From NCBI GenBank assembly GCA_035444405.1, contig DAOMOP010000191.1, positions 1 through 7,840 of the forward strand: a stretch of DNA of 7,840 nt. The letters are read 5' to 3'. Of this stretch, positions 1 to 5,804 are shown piece after piece; the first letter of the stretch is position 1, and every line of letters begins with the position of its first letter. This stretch comes from DAOMOP01 sp035444405 (GTDB taxonomy: Bacteria > Pseudomonadota > Gammaproteobacteria > Burkholderiales > Rhodocyclaceae). Position numbers and translations under genes: made by a program. The notes beneath the pieces are model-generated. The model was not told the origin of the DNA and did no database searches. It saw nothing but the letters and a program-made list of their open reading frames with translations.

Positions 1-157
1 GGGTCCCAGTATCCGGGCGCAGTGCCGGCGATCAATCCGATTCTTGCGGAGCTGGCGGCGGTGCCGCGGACGGCGGCCTTCCTGTGTTGCGGCAGGGCGC
101 GCTCGAGCCGCAGCGGCGGGCGACTCCCTCGCCGGACGAAGGGCGCGAAGCGTCGTC
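1..157. other. Non-assigned stretch downstream of narL at window edge
   Basis: These bases lie beyond the narL stop codon and run to the window edge. Open frames exist on both strands, as expected at this GC content, but none has a convincing start, Shine-Dalgarno sequence or recognisable protein. A plus-strand frame open from base 1 reads on into the narL 3' end until 234, so as a gene it would overlap narL by 77 bases. I see no clear hairpin followed by a T-run that would mark a narL terminator. Confidence 0.4.
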
Positions 158-823
158 TCAGGCGAGATGGCGCGGGCGGGACTCGTCACGCTGGTGGCGC
201 CAGACCACCGCTTCGAGCCGCGAATGAAGGTTGAGCTTGCGCAGCACGTTCTTGACGTGGACCTTGACCGTGCCGAGGCTGATGCCGAGGCGCAAGGCGA
301 TGGTCTTGTTGCACAACCCTTCGGCGAGGAAGTCGAGCACCTCCAGCTCGCGTGCGGTCAGCTCGGCGTCGGCCTCGGTGTCGGGCAGCGGCTGCTTGCC
401 TGCCACGGCCTCGATCAGGCGGCCGGTGACCGCCTCGCTCAGCACCGACGAGCCTCTCACCGCCCGCTTCAGGCTGTCGTACAGGTCTTCCGGCTCCATG
501 TCCTTGAGCAGGTAGCCGTGCGCGCCGGCGCGCAGCGCGGTGACGACGTCGCGCTGGTTGTCGGACACCGTGAGGACGATCAGGCGCGCGCCGATGTTGC
601 GCTTGTGCAGCAGCTCGAGCGTGTCGATGCCATTCATGCCCGGCATGTGGAGGTCGAGCAGGATCACGTCGGGTTGCAGGCGCTCTGCCAGTTCCACACC
701 GGCGGCACCGGAGCCGGCTTCGCCGACGACGCGGAAATCGGCTTCCAGAGCGATCAGCTGGGCGATACCCCGGCGAAAGAGGGCGTGATCGTCGATGATC
801 AGAACCGTGTGCCCTGTGTGCAT
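158..823 (-). CDS. narL: NarL-type nitrate/nitrite response regulator (REC + LuxR HTH)
   Basis: This 221-residue protein is a cytoplasmic DNA-binding response regulator, the likely phosphorylation target of the NarX-like kinase encoded upstream. The receiver domain (about 6-120) has the acidic pair D11/D12, phosphoacceptor D57 in LLDLHMPGMNG, T85 and K107. It is followed by the GYLLKDMEPEDL stretch typical of NarL. A LuxR-type helix-turn-helix occupies about 153-215, with ELTARELEVL and the recognition region TVKVHVKNVLRKL. Length and motifs match E. coli NarL (about 216 residues) from end to end. Family knowledge: phosphorylated NarL activates nitrate respiration genes and represses alternatives. 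The ATG at 823 is chosen because AGGAG lies 10 bases upstream (834-838) and homology begins there. The frame stays open upstream through the N gap, but that part is not protein-like. Which genes it controls cannot be read from this window. I saw no clear NarL heptamers (TACYYMT) in the intergenic regions. Confidence 0.9.
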   Translation of the reverse strand: MHTGHTVLIIDDHALFRRGIAQLIALEADFRVVGEAGSGAAGVELAERLQPDVILLDLHMPGMNGIDTLELLHKRNIGARLIVLTVSDNQRDVVTALRAGAHGYLLKDMEPEDLYDSLKRAVRGSSVLSEAVTGRLIEAVAGKQPLPDTEADAELTARELEVLDFLAEGLCNKTIALRLGISLGTVKVHVKNVLRKLNLHSRLEAVVWRHQRDESRPRHLA

Positions 824-882
824 CGCGGCGTGTCTCCTACTTGTTGTCCGTCGGAGCCCTGCGGGGCGCGTCGGCGGCTCGC

Positions 883-900
883 GTCGCCTGTGCCGGCGAC
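883..900. repeat. Perfect 6-bp hairpin beside the assembly gap
   Basis: GTCGCC (883-888) and GGCGAC (895-900) form a perfect 6-bp inverted repeat with a six-base loop. On the plus strand it is followed by TGTTT and then the Ns, so it resembles the start of an intrinsic terminator in that direction. No supported plus-strand gene lies upstream to be terminated. Read in the narX-to-narL direction, the T-rich side is 5' of the stem, so it is not a terminator for narX. It may have contributed to the assembly break. Confidence 0.4.
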
Positions 901-905
901 TGTTT

Positions 906-915
906 NNNNNNNNNN
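906..915. other. Assembly gap (10 N)
   Basis: Ten consecutive Ns interrupt the narX-narL spacer. A round number such as ten is often a scaffolding placeholder, so the true length may differ. No supported coding sequence crosses it. Confidence 0.98.
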
Positions 916-997
916 CGTGTTGCCCGCTGATGGTACACCCCATTGGTCGCTTTGTCCGCCGAGGGGGCTTACCGAGGGCGCTCAGCCTGGCGGTAGC

Positions 998-2638
998 TCA
1001 CGTGTCGGGCGCGCTCGGCCTGAAGCGGACGCTGACCCGGCTGCCGCCCTCGGCCCGGCGCTCGATCGACAGCGCGCCGCCCAGGCTCAGCGCGCGCTCG
1101 CGCATGATCGTTGTGCCGTGATGGTTGCGGTGGTCGGGCACCGGGTCGAAGCCCTCGCCGTCGTCCTCGATCGTGACCACGGTCAGGCCGTCGTCGGCCA
1201 GCGCCAGGGTGACGACGGCCTGCGTCGCGCCGGCGTGGCGGACGACGTTGGAGAGGGCCTCGCGCACGATCTGCACGATATGGAACTCCTCGTTGGCGCT
1301 GAACGGGTAGTTTCCCAGCCGGTTGTCGAGCGCCATCGCCACGCTGCTGCGTGCACCGTATTCCTCCAGGGCGTCCTCGAGGGCGGCGGCCAGGCCGCCG
1401 GCATCGATCCGGGTGCGGAAGGTGGTAAGCAATTCGCGCAGCTTGCGATAGGCGCCGTTCAGACCGTCGCGCACCTCCTCTGCAGCGGCGGCCACCTCGT
1501 CGCGCCGCGCGCCGCGCTGCAGCAGCGTCTGCATGCGGCTGACCTGGATCTTCATGAAGGACAGCGATTGCGCGAGCGAGTCGTGCAGCTCGCGTGCCAT
1601 CGAGGTGCGCTCCTCGAGCAGGGCCAGGCGCCGGTTTTCCTGGTCGCGCTGGCCATGGGCGAAGGCCGTTGCGAGCAGCCGGGCGACCAGGTCGATGAGC
1701 TGGAGGTGCGTGTGCAGGGACGTCGCGCCCTGGCGGCCGACGATGAACAGATGGCCGTAGCCGCAGCGGCCGTCGTCCACCGGTACGGCGATGCCTTCCC
1801 AGTGCGGGCCGTGTTGCGCCGCGCCACCCGCCTCGAGGGCGAAGCGGAGGTGGCCGGTCACGCGCATGGCGTGGAGCTGCTCGAGCTGGGGCCAGCCCAG
1901 TTCGCCCGCATGCACGACCGGCGGCAGTTGCAGCGTGTCGCCGAGCTCGTCGCTGAGGCAGATGCCGCAGGCCTCGGCGCAGCAGGTTTCGCGCAGCAGT
2001 TGGGCCAGCCGGGTCAGGGTCTGGCGGCCGGGGGCAGGGCCGGCGAGCTCGACCTGTATGCGGGCGATGAGCGCCAGCCAAGGCTCGGGCGGTGGCGCCG
2101 CCAGGAGGCCGGCCGCGGCCTCGGGCGAGGCCGGTGCGGTATCGTCGCGGCGCAGGCGAAGGCCCACCCAGGCGCCGCCCACGGCGGCGATCAGCAACGC
2201 GATGCGTACGGCGCGGTCCCGCTCCTGCTGAAGGTGCAGCGCCTCGCCCGCCGCGCGCGTGGCCGACGCCAGCAGCGCCCGCGCCGTCTCCAGGCGCTCG
2301 AAGGCGACCGCGGGGGTCGCTTCGTGGAGCGTGTCCTCGTAGGGCGCTGCCGCGAGCAGGGCGCGTGCATCATCCAGCCACTGGCGCACGGCCGGATCGG
2401 CCGTGGCCGGCTGCTCGAGGCCGGCGGCCCGTTGCTGCAGGTCGGCGGCATCGGTGATGAAGCGCACCGCCGCGCCGCTCGTGGTCGCGCTCAGCAGTGG
2501 CTGGGCGAGCAGCGCCAGTGCGGCGCAGGCTGCCACCGCCAGCACGACGGCCGCGGGGCGCAGGGCGAGGCGCCGGCGCAGCGAGGAAAGCCAGTATGAT
2601 GGCCAGGCGCGACCGGCAGCAGTTCCATCAACGCTCAT
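998..2638 (-). CDS. narX: NarX-like membrane sensor histidine kinase
   Basis: This 546-residue inner-membrane kinase probably senses a respiratory signal in the periplasm and phosphorylates NarL. TM1 is about 27-50, the periplasmic loop about 51-144 and TM2 about 145-162. A Pro/Ala-rich linker without a recognisable HAMP follows, then a GAF-like middle region (about 200-330) and a HisKA_3 dimerisation domain with H352 in ARELHDSLAQSLSFMKIQVS. The ATPase part has N464 (REALSNVVRHA), DDGEG at 492-496 and HHGTTIMRERA around 508. The transmitter and the LRELLTTFR segment closely match E. coli NarX. Oddities: the P-box equivalent (61-74) has Q68 where NarX has nitrate-contacting R54, and C219, C220, C224 and C227 form a tight cluster. 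The ATG at 2638 has AGGTGG four bases upstream; the in-frame ATG at 2665 has only a weak G-rich stretch, and the one at 2752 would overlap the divergent gene. The name narX rests on the transmitter and the narL neighbour; the ligand is uncertain. Confidence 0.85.
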   Translation of the reverse strand: MSVDGTAAGRAWPSYWLSSLRRRLALRPAAVVLAVAACAALALLAQPLLSATTSGAAVRFITDAADLQQRAAGLEQPATADPAVRQWLDDARALLAAAPYEDTLHEATPAVAFERLETARALLASATRAAGEALHLQQERDRAVRIALLIAAVGGAWVGLRLRRDDTAPASPEAAAGLLAAPPPEPWLALIARIQVELAGPAPGRQTLTRLAQLLRETCCAEACGICLSDELGDTLQLPPVVHAGELGWPQLEQLHAMRVTGHLRFALEAGGAAQHGPHWEGIAVPVDDGRCGYGHLFIVGRQGATSLHTHLQLIDLVARLLATAFAHGQRDQENRRLALLEERTSMARELHDSLAQSLSFMKIQVSRMQTLLQRGARRDEVAAAAEEVRDGLNGAYRKLRELLTTFRTRIDAGGLAAALEDALEEYGARSSVAMALDNRLGNYPFSANEEFHIVQIVREALSNVVRHAGATQAVVTLALADDGLTVVTIEDDGEGFDPVPDHRNHHGTTIMRERALSLGGALSIERRAEGGSRVSVRFRPSAPDT

Positions 2639-2642
2639 TCTT

Positions 2643-2648
2643 CCACCT
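2643..2648 (-). promoter_or_regulatory. Ribosome binding site deciding the narX start
   Basis: The minus strand reads AGGTGG four bases before the ATG at 2638. The in-frame ATG at 2665 is preceded only by a GC-rich stretch with a weak G run. This favours the 546-residue form of the kinase, which places TM1 near residue 27. Confidence 0.6.
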
Positions 2649-2704
2649 GTCTGTTCCGCATTCATCCGCGCCCGCGGCCGCGCAGACCCCGGGGCCGGAT
2701 CGTC

Positions 2705-2710
2705 GGGGAG
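2705..2710 (+). promoter_or_regulatory. Ribosome binding site deciding the GGDEF-EAL gene start
   Basis: GGGGAG lies four bases before the ATG at 2715. The reading frame is open for about 300 bases upstream, antisense to narX, but only this ATG has both a Shine-Dalgarno sequence and a protein-like hydrophobic N-terminus after it. Confidence 0.65.
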
Positions 2711-2714
2711 CCTC

Positions 2715-4964
2715 ATGCCCAGTGTCTGGCTGTACCTGATCGGCGCCGCCATCGCCTGCGTCTACGCCGTCGGCGCGAGCATGGCGTGGCTGCCCTCCTC
2801 GCTCCCGGTCGCCCTCGCCAGTTCCGCGCTGGCCGCTTTGTTCGTCCTCGCGGCCGCGCGCGTTGGCCGTCGCCCACGCCCCAGCGTGGCGCAGGCGGCA
2901 GGGGGCGAAGAACAGGGCCTGCTCGATGCGCTCGACGACATCGTATTCCAGGCTGACGCCGATGCCGCGCTGAGCTTCATGAACCGCGCCTGGACCACCG
3001 TCACCGCGCTCGACATCCGGGATTGCGTGGGCAAGTCCTTGTTCGACTACGTCCATCCTGACGACCAGGCCCTCGTCCGCGAGCAGTTTCTCACGATCGC
3101 GCACGCTGGCCGGTCCGCGGCGCGCCTCGAGCTGCGCCTGCTCGGCCGCGACGCGCGCCCGTGCTGGGTCGAGCTGCGGCTCGCGGCGCGGCGCGGACGA
3201 GCGGGCGGCGTCGACGGCGTCAGCGGCATCATGACCGACATCCAGTCGCGCAAGCGCGCGGAAGATGTACTGCGCGCGCGCGACCGCAGCCTGAGTACGC
3301 TGCTCGACCACCTGCCGGGCATGGCCTTTCGCTGCCGCAATGATCGTGAGTGGACGATGGAGTTCGTCAGTGAGGGCTGCTTCGAGCTGACCGGCTACGA
3401 GGCGCTCGAGTTGCTCGACCACCCCTCCTACGACCAGCTGATCGTCGCCGACGACCGCGCCTACGTCCGCGATTACGTGCAGAAGCAGCTCGCCCAGCAG
3501 CGCGCCTGCCACCTGCGCTACCGCATCCGCACGCGCGACGGGGGCGAGAAATGGGTCGAGGAGCGCAGCCGCGGCGTGTTCGCGAGCAATGCCGAGCTGC
3601 TCGCGATCGAGGGCTTCATCTCCGACGTCAGCGAGCAACAGCGCGACGAGGCGCGTCGCTCCGGGGGCGCGCTGCACGACGAGCTGACCGGGCTCAAGAG
3701 CCGTACCCTGCTGCTCGCCCGCATCGGCGCCGCGGTCGCGGGCGGGAGTGGGGCCGCGATTGGGGCCGCGAATCAGGCCGCGATTGGAGCGCTGCCGCCG
3801 ACGATGTTGATGTGCATCGACATCGACCGGTTCGGGCGCATCAACGCCCGTCACGGCCGCGCCATCGGCGACCAGCTGCTCGCCGCCATCGGCCACCGTC
3901 TGGCCCGGCTGCGCAGACCCGGGGTCATGGTGGGCCGCATCGGCAGTGACGAGTTCGGAGTGCTGGTGCACGGCCAGGCCGCGCTGCCCGGCGGCCGACT
4001 CGCGCCGCTGGCGGACATGGTGCGTTTTGCGGCTGCGCATTCGGAAGAGGCCTGCGCTGCCGCTGGGGTGGCGTGGGCGATCGCCTGGGTCGATGTCGTC
4101 GCCGAACTGCTCGACGCCGCCTTCGAGTTCGATGACCTGGCCTTGTCGATCAGCGCCCGCGTCGGCCTCGTGCTCGGCATCGACACGCCGGGCGACGCCG
4201 AGGCGATGCTGCGTGAGGCCACGCAGGCCGCCTGGTCGGCGCCCTGGCATCGTCCGCGCAGCGCGGTGCGTTACGGCTTCGCCGGCGCGCGCGCGCGCCG
4301 GGCATCGCAGGCGTGGCGTCACGTCGCGGGCGAGATCGGTCATGCCTTCGACCCCGCCCGCCTGGCGGTGAGCCTCGCGCCCGTGGCGGGGCGGTCGTGG
4401 GTCGAGGGCGCGGCGCGCTGGCACGGTGCGCGCAGCGGTACGCTGCCGCGCGTGCACATGTTCCTGCACGCCTGCGTCGGCGCGACGCGCGACATACTGG
4501 TGGCGGACTCCGTGCGCGCGGTGTGCGCCGCGGGCTTGCCAAGCCTGCAGGCCGACGAGCGGCTTGTCGTCCGTCTCGGTGCACTGCCGCCGGATGCAGC
4601 GCTGCTTGTCGCGGTGCACGGCGCCTTGCAGGCACTGCCGGGGCGCGACGGCGCGGCGCGGGTGGTGGTGCTGCTCGCCTTGCCGCCGGCGAATGCTGCG
4701 CCACCGCCGCTGGCCGAGCTGCAAGCCCTGCGCGATGCCGGCGTACAGGTGGCGGTGGACCTCACGCCTGCGCTTGCACATGGCGAGCTCGCGTCGTCGG
4801 CCTGGCTGCTGCTGGCCGACTGCTGGCGCATTGCCATCGATCGGCCTGAGGACCCGGGGGCGCCTTGGGCAGGCCGTCTCGCCCTGCTCCTCGATCTCGC
4901 AGCACGGCGCCGGATTGCGGTGCTCACTGGTGCCCGCAGCGGCGCCGACGTGTCCGCCGCCTGA
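2715..4964 (+). CDS. Membrane PAS-PAS-GGDEF-EAL protein with degenerate catalytic sites
   Basis: This 749-residue protein of the cyclic-di-GMP signalling family lies head-to-head with narX. Two hydrophobic segments (about 4-23 and 31-49) anchor it. PAS domains follow at about 68-176 and 192-306; both end in the usual GxxxDI/ISDVS-type strand. The GGDEF domain (about 320-525) has HDELTGL (D322), metal-ligand candidate D369 in CIDIDRF, and GSDEF at 410-414 instead of GGDEF. The inhibitory RxxD site reads RPGV. A 12-residue insert (346-357) is encoded by a DNA repeat. The last about 215 residues align with EAL but are eroded: EGA at 564-566 in place of EAL, D682-L683 where a DD pair is expected, K lost before D709, and the usual Asn and Glu ligand motifs missing. 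Family knowledge: GGDEF makes and EAL breaks cyclic-di-GMP. Inference: phosphodiesterase activity is probably lost, cyclase activity is doubtful, and a receptor or scaffold role is more likely. The ligands of the PAS domains are unknown. Confidence 0.85.
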   Translation: MPSVWLYLIGAAIACVYAVGASMAWLPSSLPVALASSALAALFVLAAARVGRRPRPSVAQAAGGEEQGLLDALDDIVFQADADAALSFMNRAWTTVTALDIRDCVGKSLFDYVHPDDQALVREQFLTIAHAGRSAARLELRLLGRDARPCWVELRLAARRGRAGGVDGVSGIMTDIQSRKRAEDVLRARDRSLSTLLDHLPGMAFRCRNDREWTMEFVSEGCFELTGYEALELLDHPSYDQLIVADDRAYVRDYVQKQLAQQRACHLRYRIRTRDGGEKWVEERSRGVFASNAELLAIEGFISDVSEQQRDEARRSGGALHDELTGLKSRTLLLARIGAAVAGGSGAAIGAANQAAIGALPPTMLMCIDIDRFGRINARHGRAIGDQLLAAIGHRLARLRRPGVMVGRIGSDEFGVLVHGQAALPGGRLAPLADMVRFAAAHSEEACAAAGVAWAIAWVDVVAELLDAAFEFDDLALSISARVGLVLGIDTPGDAEAMLREATQAAWSAPWHRPRSAVRYGFAGARARRASQAWRHVAGEIGHAFDPARLAVSLAPVAGRSWVEGAARWHGARSGTLPRVHMFLHACVGATRDILVADSVRAVCAAGLPSLQADERLVVRLGALPPDAALLVAVHGALQALPGRDGAARVVVLLALPPANAAPPPLAELQALRDAGVQVAVDLTPALAHGELASSAWLLLADCWRIAIDRPEDPGAPWAGRLALLLDLAARRRIAVLTGARSGADVSAA
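3750..3785 (+). repeat. Three 12-bp tandem repeats inside the GGDEF coding region
   Basis: The units are GGGGCCGCGATT (3750-3761), GGGGCCGCGAAT (3762-3773) and CAGGCCGCGATT (3774-3785), followed by a partial GGAGCG. They encode GAAI-GAAN-QAAI. The period is a multiple of three, so copy-number change would lengthen or shorten the protein without a frameshift. The 12 added residues equal the excess length of this GGDEF loop over typical domains. Confidence 0.85.
4282..4301. repeat. 20-bp perfect palindrome of alternating CG
   Basis: CCGG, twelve bases of alternating CG and CCGG make a perfect palindrome inside the gene for the GGDEF-EAL protein, near the GGDEF-to-EAL boundary. It encodes an Ala/Arg-rich stretch (AGARARRA). 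It is probably a by-product of GC-rich codon use. Alternating CG can adopt Z-DNA, but nothing here shows a function. Confidence 0.6.
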
Positions 4965-4978
4965 GCCCGAGGTGCTCC

Positions 4979-5761
4979 TCAGAACCGGCGTGCGAGGCCA
5001 ATGATCCAATGCGCCCTGCCGAGCCGTTTGCCATCGGCGACCCACAGGGCATCGTCGGCATCGGTGTCGGTGTAGGCGAGCGTGGCCGTCCACCCCGTGC
5101 CGAAGCTGTGCGTCAGCCCGAGCCGCCAGTCGGTGTAGTTGTACTCGCCGTAGTTGCGCACCCGCTGTCGCCCGAGGTGCCCGTCGAGCACGAGGTTCTG
5201 CGCCAGCGGGAACTCGGCGCTCAACACCAGATAGCCACTGCCGCGCGAGCGGCCGCGGCCAGCGCCCATCGAGGCCTCGTTGAAGCCGAAGAAGTCGGTC
5301 AGGGTATGCGAGTACTTCAGGCTCAGCATGCGCCAGCCGGCGCCCACATGTGCCTCCAGGGTGTCATAGCGTTCCCTGCTGCCGGGTAGCCGGGGGTGCT
5401 CCGGATAGTAGAACTGCAGCAGGCCGATGTCGGCGTGCCAGTCGCCGTGGTGCCAGGCATAGCCGCCGTAGACGTCGATCTCGAGGCTGGCGCCGTTGAT
5501 CGCCTCGCTGCTGACATTGGTGCCCCACACGCCGGCATACAGGCCGCTGTCGTGCGCGTAATCGAAGCCGCCTTGCAGGGCGGGGCGGTCCTGCGTGTAG
5601 GTCATGCCGCGAAAGACGTAGTTGCTGATCAGGCCCACGTTCGCCGTCACCGTGTGTGCGCCGGCGGCGTCCTGCGCGTGCGCGCCGGGGTTTAGGGCGA
5701 GGCCGGTGCCGCACAGCGCCAGCGCGCCGAGCGCGCGCTGGCACCAGGGTTGAATGCTCAT
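4979..5761 (-). CDS. TorF family putative outer-membrane porin
   Basis: This 260-residue secreted beta-barrel protein begins with a signal peptide: hydrophobic core about 10-23, with likely cleavage after AHA at residue 29. The mature part carries features of the conserved proteobacterial TorF/TIGR02001 family: NYVFRGMTYTQDRPALQGGF, YAHDSGLYAGVWGTN, an EIDVYGGY strand and LLQFYYPEH. Alternating aromatic and polar strands follow, and the protein ends in RRF; a terminal Phe is typical of outer-membrane barrels. The substrate of this family is not established. The ATG at 5761 has GGGAG seven bases upstream, and the signal peptide starts there; the frame is open further upstream but overlaps etfA. 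It follows etfA by 43 bases on the same strand, with a strong hairpin in the gap, so it may share the etf transcript or be partly separated from it. Its stop lies 14 bases from that of the convergent GGDEF-EAL gene. Confidence 0.85.
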   Translation of the reverse strand: MSIQPWCQRALGALALCGTGLALNPGAHAQDAAGAHTVTANVGLISNYVFRGMTYTQDRPALQGGFDYAHDSGLYAGVWGTNVSSEAINGASLEIDVYGGYAWHHGDWHADIGLLQFYYPEHPRLPGSRERYDTLEAHVGAGWRMLSLKYSHTLTDFFGFNEASMGAGRGRSRGSGYLVLSAEFPLAQNLVLDGHLGRQRVRNYGEYNYTDWRLGLTHSFGTGWTATLAYTDTDADDALWVADGKRLGRAHWIIGLARRF

Positions 5762-5773
5762 TGCGGTTCTCCC

Positions 5774-5795
5774 GGCGGGGGCTGCGGCCCCCGCC
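5774..5795 (-). repeat. 9-bp GC hairpin between etfA and the porin gene
   Basis: On the minus strand GGCGGGGGC and GCCCCCGCC pair perfectly over 9 bp around the tetraloop CGCA. The stem starts 9 bases after the etfA stop codon and ends at the base directly before the porin Shine-Dalgarno GGGAG (5769-5773). There is no T-run after it, so it is not a canonical intrinsic terminator. It could stabilise the etf mRNA end, attenuate read-through, or limit ribosome access to the porin start. Confidence 0.75.
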
Positions 5796-5804
5796 ACGTT
5801 CGGG

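Larger units (their letters stand above)
824..997 (-). other. narX-narL spacer with assembly gap
   Basis: The 174 listed bases between the kinase stop and the regulator start are long for a narXL-type pair, whose genes usually abut or overlap. The spacer contains ten Ns and a perfect hairpin. The only gene signal I can assign is the narL Shine-Dalgarno sequence near its regulator-proximal end. Because the gap may stand for an unknown length, a separate narL promoter, a small ORF or a longer insertion cannot be excluded. Confidence 0.6.
2639..2714. promoter_or_regulatory. Divergent start region between narX and the GGDEF-EAL gene
   Basis: These 76 bases separate two head-to-head start codons and should hold any promoters for both genes, unless those lie inside the coding regions. 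The Shine-Dalgarno sequences are visible at each end (2643-2648 for narX, 2705-2710 for the other gene). In between are GC palindromes, CGCGGCCGCG at 2673-2682 and CCCCGGGG at 2687-2694. I see no convincing -35/-10 pair, FNR box or NarL heptamer. Confidence 0.4.

Noticed and set aside
1..42. Minus-strand stretch encoding GTAPGYWDP, resembling the WxP(E)D start of NarK-type nitrate transporters
   Set aside because: Attractive because narK often lies near narXL, but only a TTG start without a Shine-Dalgarno sequence is available and about a dozen residues are visible, too few to support a gene.
1..234. Plus-strand frame open from base 1, possibly the end of a convergent gene
   Set aside because: It would overlap the narL 3' end by 77 bases, and the latter half is an Arg/Gly-rich low-complexity protein. 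No family resemblance was seen.
883..905. Intrinsic terminator on the plus strand (hairpin plus TGTTT)
   Set aside because: No supported plus-strand gene ends upstream, the T-run is short and interrupted by the assembly gap. It is listed as a hairpin only.
44..2599. 851-codon plus-strand open frame opposite narL and narX
   Set aside because: It is antisense to two clearly recognised genes, crosses the N gap, has a TTG-type start without a good ribosome site, and its protein has no recognisable domain. Long antisense frames are expected at this GC content.
4962..4985. Possible bidirectional terminator between the convergent GGDEF-EAL and porin genes
   Set aside because: Only a 4-bp inverted repeat (GAGC/GCTC) is present in the 14-base gap, with no T-run on either strand.
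2628..5093. 821-codon minus-strand open frame opposite the GGDEF-EAL gene
   Set aside because: It is rich in Arg, Ala, Gly and His with no domain, overlaps both the narX start and the porin end, and mirrors a gene with clear PAS and GGDEF motifs.
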